Origin: Neckera pumila
Lineage: Eukaryota > Streptophyta > Bryopsida > Hypnales > Neckeraceae
Assembly (NCBI GenBank): GCA_963969595.1
Contig: OZ018411.1
Span: 28,469,445-28,533,444 of the forward strand
Direction: 5' to 3'
DNA: 64,000 bases
Both the position numbers and the translations under genes were made by a program. The notes below the pieces were generated by a model, which saw nothing but the letters and a program-made list of their open reading frames with translations, was not told where the DNA came from and made no database searches. Positions 37,403 to 48,683 of the stretch are shown in pieces. Positions within the stretch are counted from its first letter, which is position 1, and each line of letters begins with the position of its first letter.

Positions 37403-39179
37403 ATGGCTTTGGCCACAATCAACAGATTTCCAAGTAGGCAAAATTTTGGTGCAAGCCAGTTCTCTGGTGTGAGGAGATGGGAAGCGGGAGGGCTTCAGGG
37501 ATCTCCATTAACGAAAGTAGAGATGGTGCTTCGGCCGCTTCTTAGAGGGAATTCTTCGAAACTGATGGTTTGTTCATGTAAGTAAGCTTTTGATTCCCTT
37601 CTTCGGTTTACTTTGGATTGCACGTTTTGAAGTAACAAGCTTGAGTAACAAGAAATCTTGATTAGTGCAAAAATTATCCTTTATTTGTTGTTTACTTTAT
37701 ACTAATTTTAGGAACATGAAGAGGTGGCGCATCCTGTGTGGCATGCTTTAGATATTTGAGATAGCAAGGATTCAAAGCACCTCTTTCTACCTCAAATTTG
37801 TCATGAGGTATCATAGATGCAATCGATTCTTTCAGTCTTTTGAAACATGTGCCTTGATGATATTCAGTGCCGGTGGAACCGGCCAGCAGCGTGCAAATAG
37901 CAAGCACGATGTTCACACTTGGCACGGCATTCGTTGTACCTTTCTACACGGTCATGATTGTGGCTCCGAAGTGGAAATGGGTACGCTTTTCCTTTGAACT
38001 CTTGTATTTGAGAGACGATTTTCTGAAGTATAGCTGTCCATCGTTTGCCTGATCGTTTACTTTGATTTTTGTAAATTCACAGACGAAGAAGCTCGTAGAA
38101 AGTGATCTGCCATATATTGTTTTGGGCGCGATGTACATCTACCTTCTTTATCTGTCGTGGACTCCGGAAACGCTGAGTCTCATGTTTGCGAGCAAGTATC
38201 TTCTCCCCGAGGCATGTGATGCTCTTTTGCACTTGGTCATCAATTCAAATTGTTTCTTTTCTTTTCAGTCAAATCAAGTTGAAACTCCGAAGTGGAAATG
38301 GGTACGCTTGATCATCAAATTTAATAGATTCAAAATAGAATCCTTTTCCTTACACCGAGTGCAATCTGGTTGTTAACTTCATTGCACATAAATTGATGTG
38401 GAAAGCAGCTTCCAGGGATTACGCGCATGTTTTCCAGCACCATAACGGTTGCGTCAGCGTGGCTCCACTTGCTTGTAGCTGATCTTTTTTGCGGCCGGTG
38501 AGTGATGGTTGATGTTTCAACCAAAATCACTGAGAATCAATCTTTGCTATTTCATCCTTCTTTAGAGCTCATTGTCGCTACCGTTGGGATCTGGTGGGTT
38601 TCATTCATGTGCTCATGCTGAACGTGTGTGTACATTTTGGAAGGTACGTGTTTCTGGACGGCCTGCAGCACAAAGTGGAGACACGTCACTCTCTTGTATT
38701 ATGCCTCATGATGTGCCCTATTGGCATCGTTTCTCATGTGGTCACCAAGGTGATTCTCCTCCTATCTCAGCTCTCCTTTGTTATGTTAGGTTGGAATTTC
38801 TCTATGATGGATAGGGGATACAAACCGATGTTAATCTGTGAAGGTACTAATATAATTTTATTATTGTGTTCGAGGGAGCTTCGAGCTTACCTGAAATCTC
38901 GATCCTGAAAATCTTAAGACGTGCTCCACATTCATGGCGCTTGTTCTTCTTTCATCTAGAAGTAGAAGTCATGTGTTTTCTGACCGATCTAGGTCCTCTT
39001 GTGCCTACTCTGTAAATGTATCACCAATCGTACTTCCATCTGGTTGAGTGGGTGAGTAGTAGGAAGTAAATATTTTTTTGTGTGGATTCTGAAATGTTTT
39101 CCTCCTCCAGGTGATCGCGTCCTTTGCACGACGCATTGATGGTGAAAGCACCGCAGACATGGGGAAAGTGTTGGCGTAG
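37403..39179 (+). CDS. ABA4: ABA-DEFICIENT 4-like chloroplast membrane protein (neoxanthin synthesis)
   Basis: Six exons with matching phases: 37403-37577, 37868-37980, 38083-38211, 38409-38497, 38644-38749 and 39111-39179 (681 nt, 226 aa), close to the usual ABA4 length. Residues 1-60 are Ser/Arg/Gly-rich, fitting a transit peptide. The DUF4281 core follows with family signatures: a hydrophobic segment ending [11 protein letters not shown], then [33 protein letters not shown] and [20 protein letters not shown]; about four membrane segments. In Arabidopsis, ABA4 is needed to make neoxanthin from violaxanthin in plastids, feeding abscisic acid synthesis. Intron 3 uses a GC donor (GAG|GCATGT) with a normal AG acceptor. 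The frame is intact with no lesion. The ATG at 37403 gives a complete transit peptide; an upstream start was not found. Confidence 0.9.
38269..38301 (+). other. Possible 33-nt cassette exon in ABA4 intron 3
   Basis: A pyrimidine tract plus AG (TTCTTTTCTTTTCAG) precedes 33 nt reading [11 protein letters not shown] and then GTACGC. The last 19 nt and the donor copy the end of exon 2 (CTCCGAAGTGGAAATGG|GTACGCTT at 37964 and 38285). It is in phase 0 on both sides, so inclusion would add 11 residues between LLPE and LPGI. Confidence 0.45.
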
Positions 39180-39260
39180 GTGGACTAATACTTCAATACC
39201 TCTCTTCTTTGATTGCACTCGGTGTAAGGTAGAGGACTCTTTGCGTCGCTTCAAGCATAA

Positions 39261-39540
39261 TATATGTAGAAGTGTTAGTTTCAGAAGATCATTACAGAAT
39301 TACTGTTGAGAGATCACTTTGGGTACAAAAGCCAAATCTGTTAAGGGCAAAAATTTTATCATCGTTCATGAATTTCTAATGCCATTTCAAAGTGGGAGAT
39401 TGTAAGTCACAATAAAATGACTCTACACAACCCCAGTTTTATTCAAAAGATGAGTGGCCGTAGAAATTTTGTCCATTCTTGTTTACGTCACCTGCCAATT
39501 AGTCCAACCAAGCGTATGAATAGATGTGTTGTTGGTTTCA
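39261..39540 (+). repeat. 280-bp dispersed repeat, copy 3 (downstream of ABA4)
   Basis: Same unit and orientation as copies 1 and 2, starting 82 bp after the ABA4 stop codon, so it probably overlaps the 3' untranslated region. Confidence 0.8.
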
Positions 39541-39616
39541 AGTTAGTTGACAGAAGATAGGATCGGGTCCCTACCAGTTCTAGTATCCTCTATTACATCC
39601 TAGAAACTGAGTACAA

Positions 39617-39783
39617 TAGAACTTCTCTTAGTGCACGGTGGTGGGACTATGCACTAAGAGAAGTGTAATAATGGCCACCTAACTAATGTTGACTCTAACT
39701 ACACTACTATTCAAAAAAAATACTTCAAATTGAGCCCACTTACAAACGACATAATTGATAGTTATGCACTAAGAAAGGTTCTA
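39617..39783. mobile_element. Small inverted-repeat element with a third internal arm
   Basis: Ends TAGAACTTCTCTTAGTGCA (39617-39635) and its reverse complement with two mismatches (39765-39783). A perfect 15-bp reverse complement of the left arm also lies at 39650-39664, so two alternative hairpins are possible. No clear target duplication. Confidence 0.55.
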
Positions 39784-42498
39784 CCGTATAGGTTCTAAAG
39801 ATGGAACTTTTCCATTAGAGAATTGCCTTTGAGGGTTGTAGCTTTGATGGTATGTCTTCATGAGATGTAGAGATTGGATCATACTAGTATTCTATACGTT
39901 GCATAATTAGTTCAAGTAAAGTTATTATTGTCAAATTATTGGAGTTAGACCTACATGTTTTTAATGATACAGAACAACGTTTTACCTAAGTTTCAAGTGA
40001 ACATTTGAAAACAATGGATGACAATCTTTCAATAAGGTAAGTATACCTAATTATGACCCCTACCTTATTGCATCACTATCTACTTCCTTTTTTCATTCCA
40101 GAACCTAAATCTAGAATTGTCATTCTTTGTTTATTCATGTGGCACAAATTTCATTTCATAAGATAAAAATGACTATTTTAGATTTAGGTTTTAGGAATAA
40201 AGAAGGGTGTAGAAGGTGACGCAATTGTGTGGGGTTTAAAATTAGGTGTAATTACCTTATGAGCATTTTCAGTATCAAAAAGTCAAGAAAGGATTTGTGA
40301 AGTAATAGTGTAAAGTTGCAATGACCTATGACACTTGTAATTTGGATCATTATTGCACTTTCCTTGGTGTTATGGTGTTTGACCCAAAAATAAAATATTT
40401 GCTTAGTTAGGAGTTTTTAGACAACTATGAAAGCTTCAAATCATATTATTATATTTATAGACTAAAGTTAAACTTGCAACAAGAGTCGGATGCTTAGTAG
40501 AATGGATTGAAAAAAGTGGTCAGGTTTGAGTTGTGTATAGGCATGAGTGTCATCTTGAACTTGAAAGACTAACAAAACTAACTAATTTTAACATGTTTCA
40601 CATGAATAGAAAACAAGACAAAGTTTCACTACATTGTTCACATGAGAGACTAATTTTTTGAAAACTAATTTTAAAAATTTTAAAACTTGAAATTTGTAAA
40701 TTTATAAATTTGTATTAAAAAAAACTAGTTTTTTGGGGGGACAATTACATACTATATCAAATTAGCGTACATTTAAAATGTATCCTTTAACTTTGGTCTA
40801 TAAATATAATAATATAGAATAAATAAATAAATAAATAAATAAATAAAAAATCGTTCACTTGTAGCAACTCTACAGAGATGGTTATTCACCAAAAAACCCA
40901 CCAAAATAATTTTTTATATGTTTTGAAATGCAAGTAGAAAGAAGCTTAGTTTGTAAACTTCTACACAATATATAATTAAATATTTTTAGAAATCCTTTGA
41001 ACAATAGCTAAAAGTCTACTATAAGACCATTTACTAAGCAACATAGATGTTCCCTACATATCTATGCAATTGGATTAAAAAAACTCATCATCAATTTTTC
41101 TTTATAAAATATTATGTAAAATCATAAAAATTAACTTTAGAAATTCACCAAAAATGGAATTTTTCTTTTTTGAAACCAAAATTTTGTATGCTTGATTGGG
41201 GTAGTGTGAGGATTGTGTGATAATTTTGCAAGATGAAAAATTCCAATTCTTTTTCTATGCTATGCAAAAATCTTTGAATGCTTCAAATCAGGCGATTGTA
41301 AGATTACGGTATCCGATTGTACGATGGAGCAACAAAAGGCTTCTATAACAATTGTTTGGCAAGTTTGTCTCTTGAAAATGGCCAATAGCCATTAAAAATG
41401 GACCTAACAAATCAAAGTATCAATAAGGGTGTTATTGAAAAGGGAATGGGTGCCCTTATATACATTTTCAAAGGCACCACCTCCCTTTCATTAACTTAAG
41501 AGTAATTTTGTCAATTAGGCTTTTCATCCTAATCTTTAGAATTTTTATTTCTACGTTGGCCCAAAACTCTAACTTTTGGTGAAAGACCCCAAATCACAAA
41601 CGGATTGCGTTATTGGCTTTACAAGGTCATTTTAAGCCTAAACAAAGCATCTCCCTCTTTTACATCACCAAAAATTGATCAAAACCTAGCTTCAACTCAA
41701 AACAGAATAGGAGTAAAATTACAACTTTTAACCCGTAAAGTCCTGTTGTCCCCTCAAGGGATAAAATGGATTTTGGGTAGGCTTCCACGGCCTCAATATT
41801 CATCATAGATTTTTTGAAATTTTTTGTGAAGATAGAAAAAGTCACTAGCTTTATGGCAATATAATTTTTTTTACCAATCGATGCTCAAGAGCAGAAGTTA
41901 TGGCACAAAAGATCTTTTTTTTCCAATGCGGCAGGCAAAAACCTCCTCACACAAAAAAATTTGAAAATTGTTTGAAAATTGTTTCATAGATTTTAATTTT
42001 ATCTATACAAAAAGATTTTATTCATTCCATTTGGATTTGTCACTAGAGATAAAATCAGCCCTCTAGTGGGCCTCTCCATGGACCTCTTTAGGACCCTGAA
42101 ATTTTGTTTATCGGGTCTGAAAATTTATTTTTTCCCCTATTTCCATGAAACTGAAATTGCAATGATAGTGGCGCAAGAACCCAAATTTACGAATAAAAAA
42201 TTAATTAAAAATAAATAAATAAATAAATTGCAAAGTTTGATTGCTTTGGCGAGCACATACACTCTGACTACTCACCGGGGGTACTTTTCTAGGTTGACAG
42301 GCCAAGCTTGAAATAGCTTGGCATGTCAATTTGGAGAGGCCCTCCGGAGGGTTGATTTTTTCTCTAATGTTGTGCAAAGTTATGGACAATCTTATTTTTC
42401 GGGCAATTAGAGAATCTTTTTTAAAAAAAAAATTACAGAACTCATTTCTAAATGTAATTTTTACAATTTTCCAAAAAAAATGTTTGATAGCGTTAAAT
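39784..42498. other. AT-rich DNA, no supported gene
   Basis: Scattered ORFs below 70 codons, with AAAT microsatellites at 40820-40846 and 42209-42228. It is the left flank of the large transposon. Confidence 0.6.
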
Positions 42499-42514
42499 TT
42501 GCTTGCTAAAACAA
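42499..42514 (+). repeat. 16-bp direct repeat at the left edge of the large transposon
   Basis: TTGCTTGCTAAAACAA is repeated exactly, in the same orientation, at 59328-59343. It directly abuts both inverted termini, as a target duplication would. Mutator-like elements usually make 8-11 bp duplications, so 16 bp is long; part of the match could be chance. Confidence 0.7.
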
Positions 42515-42623
42515 GGTTGCTAGCGTGCGAGTCTGTGAGCCCGTGAGCCTGTGAGCCCGTGAGCTTGTGAGCGGGAACTTTTTGTTGCATGAAAAACATG
42601 TGAGGTACCTATGACCGTGGATT
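42515..42623 (+). repeat. Left terminal inverted repeat of the 16.8-kb element
   Basis: It starts GGTTGCTAGCGTGCGAG, continues with five (C/T)GTGAGC units, and ends CCTATGACCGTGGATT (42608-42623). The right terminus, read inward, begins CGACGCTAGCGTGCAAG, contains GGTGAGCTTGTGAGC, and reaches the same 16-mer CCTATGACCGTGGATT. Confidence 0.8.
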
Positions 42624-45461
42624 CTTTACATTTAAAGCTTTAAGAAATATGAAGTCTTTTAAATAAAATTTGACGAACTTGCAGATGAAATTTGAAGCTG
42701 CTTTTTGCAACAAGTGAAGGCAGCCCTTTTTTGATAGACAAGATGATACACAAAATACAGATGGAAACTACAAATGTCCAATATGTAGCCATAAAACACA
42801 CAAATCCAATCCAAATAAAAAGCCAAATACAATAGTTCAACTCATGAGATGTGTCAATCTCAAGAGTCTAAGTGGCAATGGACTCGGTAGCAGATTCCTC
42901 AGTCGTCGATGATGATGACTCCGATGTTTCCCTACCCTCTGATGCACTACCATCTATAAACTGTAAAACATTCAAAGCATATGTATGTTTGCGGCGTTTT
43001 TGGTTTAGTGCTACCAAACTCAGCAAATGCAGATGCTGCCTGCTCGGCATACAAGGGAAGAGAAAAAGGCTTCTCTGGATTGAGGTGAAGACTTTGTCTC
43101 TTCATAATCCCACCTATTGATGTCAATCTTCGATGGCTGCAAACAGAAGTGAAACAATGTTGGACTTGCAAAATATAAAAGCTGACATAAAAAGAAAGAA
43201 ATACAGAAATTCCCAAACTTACTTACTGAATGGTGTCTTCCGAGCAAACTTGCAAGGCACAATGGTCATGCTGTCCGGATCTTCGGATTCATGAACTGGC
43301 GCCGGCGCTTGTGTTCTCTCCACGTTCGGAGGAGACTTCTTCATGGGTTTGAGGATGGCTTTGAAGATGTCCCCATCCTCCTCTAATGCCACAATGTGGC
43401 GGCCCGTGCCACGACAAGCGATAATAGAGGCACCTAAAATGAACAACATCATAAATATTAGCTAAATGGCACATTCAACAAATTACAAATCAAATTCCTA
43501 ATAATTAAATTCGATTTTCACTTGTAGATGCAGTGCAATCTAGAACTACATCTCCTTCGTCGGTTATTGCTTCCAATAGGAGTTGAAGGAAACGGGGGTC
43601 TTTTTTGCGAGCCCCATGCCATGGTTTAGATCCGTCCATTGCCATGTCACTCTCCTTTGTGAAGTTCATAAGGATGTTGTTACGTCCAATGTCGAGACCC
43701 GCATTCTTCATTGTTTGCGTGAATTTGAAAGAAAAATTGGATTTTCTTTTCTCACCCAAATCCTTCACAAGTAGGATAATTGTAAACTTCTGCATCTGTA
43801 CACATTCAAACAAAATATAAGTAAAAATTGAATTACAATATAACAGATAAAGAAATACCACAATCTATTAAGAAATTCAATTACACTTTCCGTGGTTGTG
43901 TGGTCCAATGCCGAAGTCAAGTATAATCGATTATGGCCCAACCACTCCTTCTTCTTCAACATCGGGAAAATCTCACAGAGTCCTAGAATTGCACTCTTTG
44001 AGGCTACGGAGAAAGAATGAATAATAACCAAGCAGCCATGGTCCTGTAGATGCCTTTCTGCAAAGGCAAATATAGAATGCATAGCGTTGTACGCAATGTC
44101 TTCGTTCCAATCCGGAACCTCGTTTGCTAGACTCGGAATTTCTGGTATGGGCAAGTTTTCCGGGCAATCAAAAAAGATGAGGTCCACTCCAGGCCTTCGG
44201 TTAGCAACACCACCAAAGAACCGAGACTTCCCCCCGACACCTACAAATATAGCATATTCCAGTAAATGAATCATGACTTTATAAGATTTTCAAGTAAATC
44301 AACAGAGATTGAATTTTGCAATTAAAATTCCAATACATTACCTTCTTCAAGAAACCCATAATTTCTGGATACCATGTTGGTTTAGGATTACGCATGTCAT
44401 CCACGAGGTCTTCAATAGAAATATTGACAATCAAATCCTCCATCTTATCCCCTTCGTCTTCTCCAAGGACAAGAGCTTGTGTGCCTTGAGTGAGGACGTC
44501 TTTAGTCAGCTGTGAAAGGGCCTTCCTCTTTCCTCCACCTTGAGATCCGCCTTGCATCTGCGAGCCTTGGTCCACAATAGAAGAGTTTGCAACTGGAAAT
44601 TTTCCATCCACCTTCTTCTTGCCCTTTGCCTTTGCCTTCTTTTCCTTCTCCCTCTCCTTCTCCTGCTCCTTTTCTTCCAACTTTGCAATGCGCTCCGCTT
44701 CTTTCTTCTCCTTTGTGATGATGGTAAGCTTCTCCCAAGCTTCTTTCTTCCTGTCATTGTGCTTCCTCCTTGCAATGGCCCTCTTCTTTTGTCTCTCATC
44801 CAGTCCAACAAACTCATCAACCTCCAAGTCAATAGCACCAAGGTCCTCAAAAGACTTCCGGTACTCAACTTCTGATGGAGGCGTGAAGGTGATGTGGCAC
44901 TCCAAATACCACCCTCCACCACTTAGATGGGCTGTTGTAAAAGTCCGAAGCTGGTTTGTAGTAATCATACAGTTTCTTGAATTGCGATCAAGCCAAGAAG
45001 ACAAGAAAGGAGGAAGATCCCCCTGAGAAATTGCACCTTTTGGAAGAAGCTCCAACTTAAAATACCTGGAGACAAATTGAACGACAAATTATTTAAAAGT
45101 TCAAAACTCTAACAAAAATGAAAACCAACAATTTCCTTATAAAATAAAATACAAGAGAAACAGAAATACAAGTACAAGAAGGAGGAATTTAATATCAAAT
45201 TACAACACTATTGTACTATAAATAAACCATGGAAAAAAAGGGATTAAGAAAGAACAGCTACCAATGAAGGTAACCGAAATTCGGGGCCCGACTACTATGT
45301 CCAAGAGCTTAATCGGATGAATTTGATTCTTATTTGATCCTCAAGAATTTGATGCTTATTTTTAAGGAAGAATAAAGTTCATGGTTTTGAATTTAGGGAA
45401 AAAAACAACAACTGAAAAACAACAACTAGAATTTAATAAATCTGTTTGCAACCACTTCTTG

Positions 45462-45555
45462 TACCAGAAGTTGGGGGTCTAGGTGATACCTCTAAATCCT
45501 TAGTCGTATCCGACTAAGCTCTTGGAGGTATCACCTTCACCCCCAACTTCTGGTA
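45462..45555. repeat. Foldback hairpin H1
   Basis: Outer arms TACCAGAAGTTGGGGG (45462-45477) and its exact reverse complement (45540-45555). Centre CCTTAGTCGTATCCGACTAAG. Arms pair along most of 94 bp. Confidence 0.85.
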
Positions 45556-45677
45556 TAGAAAGTGATTTCACGTTAATTTATTACATAACTTCAAAGAAAT
45601 ATTGAATTGAAACTTTCAAGACCCTTGTAGATTAGAAGGAAAAAAACGAGAGCCAAAAAAAATTGGGACACATTTTG

Positions 45678-45772
45678 TACCAAAAATTGAGGGTCCAGGT
45701 GGTACCTTTAAAACCTTAGTCGGATCCAACTAAGGATTTAGAGGTATCACCTAGACCCCCAACTTCCGGTGC
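45678..45772. repeat. Foldback hairpin H2
   Basis: Same design as H1: GGGTCCAGGTGGTACC on the left, GGTATCACCTAGACCC on the right, centre CCTTAGTCGGATCCAACTAAG. It is only 122 bp from H1, in tandem. Confidence 0.85.
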
Positions 45773-48683
45773 CTTTCATTGTTTTTCTCCATTTTTGAAT
45801 GCACTTACACCTTGGCATTGAAATTTGAATTAGCAATGACGAATTTGAAACAAGGGTTTTAGGATTTAGGGTCAAGTGGCTCCTTCTGACAAAAGTACAA
45901 GTCCAAATGTCCAATTCAGCAAGTTAACCGTTCAAGAGTGAAAAGCTTGGATGTGGATTCTTTCAAGAAACTAATTTTCAACAAAAGAAAACTATCTTGT
46001 TGAGCGCCCCTGAACCTTGAAGATCATTATACTTTAGAAAAAATTATATTTGGAAAAAATATTGTCTACAAGGAATGGACGTTGATAAATTCAGTGATTG
46101 ACAAATCATTAAAAGATACCAAGCAAACAAATAAGGAAGATATACGTTACAAACCATTGTGTTCTAGAAATATTACCTCAAACTTTAATAGAAATGTAGT
46201 ACTTATAATTTGTTTGGTTAATATAGAGGACTTTAAAAAGTCTTTTTCAATTTTGGTTACATGAGATTCATCACATCCATTTTTATTCAAAAATCCCTGA
46301 CGCTCACATACTATATACAAAACTAATTAAAAAATCATAAGACTATTGGAAATCAAATTCATTTTCCTAAATCAAGTTGTTTCACAAAAAAATATATATT
46401 TAAGCATAGCCTAAACTACAACACTTTGAAAATGATTTGTTTGCAATAATCAAGAATATGACAAGAAATTTAGCCACTCAACGTCTCAACCATGCATCTA
46501 CTTTCAATTGTAAAGCAAAGTTGAAAATTGAAAAATTGGGTACACATACCAAAATAGAACCCTTCGAACCGCATGGCTGGAGCCTTCAAAGACCATGAAA
46601 TTGTCACCCTTTTTGAAATAGTTCGCTCCCTTCAAATGCGCCATGAACCCCTGCTCCCAAATCTTCAGCCTCCATCCCTCTATATAATCTGCTAGCTTCT
46701 CAGGTCTTTGTGGAGCCTCCATATTGATAGGGATGTTATCATCCCTAACAATGCCCTCGAAATACTCCACCGCTGCATCTCCAATCTTCAAGAAAACTCT
46801 CAAAATAAGATTTTACATTCAATAATGTGAACGCCTTGAACTCAAAACAATGAAATGGTAGTGAATGTAATTAAATAACTATGAAAAAAAAATCATCCAG
46901 TCACTTCCCCGAGCATACCAGACGCATTTGTTCAAAAAAGGACCAAGGTGTGTCTCAGAAACTGGCTTTGCCGAGAACTTCCTAGCCTCACGAGTCGGCA
47001 GCAAACAGTTCCACCACTTCAAGAACTTTGTTTTATGGAAAGCAGTGGTGTTGCAAGTACCAACAAGATGCAGCTTCTCCAGAGTCATCTCGGGAACTTC
47101 ATTATTACTCCAGTGCTTCTCAACCTTTAAAACAGCATTGACTTCAGTTAATATCAAACTTCCTCTCAAAATTCTAGGGCGTAAGGAAAGTTTAAGATAG
47201 GAAAGAGACTCACCTCTTCCAAAAATGCTGGACCGTTCGCTGGATTTGCCACCGCGACTAGCTTCATCATCTTCATGTATAACTTATTTGCCTTCTCTTT
47301 TGCTCCCAATCTCATGGCATTTGCAATGCCGATTTCATCTCTATCAGCCACCAGAATTGTCTAGGTGTATTTCCGCCCTGCTTCATCTGCCGCAATTGAA
47401 ATCTCTTGCTGCCATCAACCACAATATATTAATTACAAATGATCATAATTTTATTGCAAATCAAAATTAATTCCAGAACTACAACCTACCAAATCCAAAT
47501 CTTACCCGAAACATGAATGATGTAAAAACATCAGCAGGCATTGAGTACCACGTTTTCCTAGTACTTGGTGCCATACACCTCTTCAACTCTGACGGCCTCA
47601 ACATCTCTACGAACTTCTCTAGCGGTAATAGGCCGTACTTTTGCACCTGGTGCAAAGTGTGAACAAGATTCGTCTTCACGTGCGAGCCCTCAGTCGACCT
47701 GTATTTCCAAAAATATATTTAGAATTGTCATTTCAAACATTTTAAAGCCACAAATGGGTCCAATCCATTTAAACATAGGAAAAATAAATCAATAACTCAT
47801 TCTAATGGAAATGAACTTACTTATTAATGTCATGCATGACTTGCATGACAAGCTCCACTTTCCCTTTTGTTTTGAGAACTATGCAGTCCATTGCCATGTG
47901 CCATGCCTCGTCCATTGGATAGAGTCTGGAAATGTGACTCATCCACGCTTGCAGACGGTGTTTCCATCACAGACAAAGAACTTTGCCTTTCTTAAGAAAT
48001 GTAGAGGTGCATGTGAATTCACATACTCCATGAACTCGGTGTTTGCCTTTTGCCATGGGGAACCCCAGGTGCTAATCTCCTCGTCTGTGAAGTCAAGGCT
48101 TTCACCTGCCTTGTTTGTAGTAGAAACGTAGAAGACCGCTGATCCTGGTACGTACCCGTGACAGAACTCTTGCTCAAGCTTTTTCACGTCAGAAGATAAT
48201 GTCGATCGAACCATTGGCATTGCGACCAACTTGCACAAAGGGATAAAAAAGCAGAAAAGCTTTTCAGGCTTCATTTGCAAAGATGCAAGCAATGCCATGG
48301 AGTCAACCTTCTGAAGTCGGCGGAGCTCATCTTCGAGAAGCTCCTTTTCCTTGTCTTCAACCACATCCTCCTCTCTTGAATCTCCTTCTACTTCTCCAAT
48401 AATTTCGGGTTGTGTGGTGTTGTCTGTCCTTGGAGTCTCCAGCACCCGATCATCTTGAGTCTCCTTGATCGGAGACTCTTCCAGCTGCAATACCAAATTC
48501 AATGGGCTTAAACATTTGAAGCAATTGAAGCTTCAAAATGAACACATACTTCACAATTCAATTGAACAAAGTTAAAGGAAAGTGCTTCACAATGAATGAA
48601 ATATATTATCTTAAAAGATGAAATAAAACGTGTTTATAAAATAAAAATTGCCGTCAGCAACGCTCCAACAAACTAGTCCTATT

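Larger units (their letters stand above)
45066..46549. other. Large intron with two foldback hairpins
   Basis: Intron of the ParB/methyltransferase-like gene, 1.48 kb against 60-130 bp for most of its other introns. It contains hairpins at 45462-45555 and 45678-45772 and otherwise AT-rich DNA. Confidence 0.6.
42868..48484 (-). pseudogene. ParB-like / N4-N6 DNA methyltransferase-like protein, transposon-borne
   Basis: Minus-strand exons: 48484-47821, 47698-47506, 47408-47214, 47124-46919, 46798-46550, 45065-44342, 44240 (or 44226)-43885, 43795-43522, 43433-43223, 43136-43015 and 42953-42868, about 1150 codons. The first exon ends with a ParB-type D-G-N-x-R-L-Q-A-W motif preceded by KFFVC, then MDEAWHMAMDCIVLKTKGK. 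Exon 6 has a long Lys/Glu coiled coil. A methyltransferase-like part follows in the permuted order of amino-MTases: GVDLIFFDCPENLP (motif IV site), then PWHGARKKDPRF, GDVVLDCTAST and GRHIVALEED (motifs X and I). Canonical D-P-P-Y is D-C-P-E and the motif I glycines are missing, so catalysis is doubtful. A Ser/Glu-rich tail ends at 42868. Lesions: a one-base loss in the ParB motif (about 47960), TAG at 47361, and a TGA across the 46919/46798 junction. Confidence 0.7.

Noticed and set aside
44540..45026. Plus-strand ORFs of 111 and 135 codons rich in Leu, Phe and Ser
   Set aside because: They are complements of the Lys/Glu-rich coiled-coil exon of the minus-strand gene.
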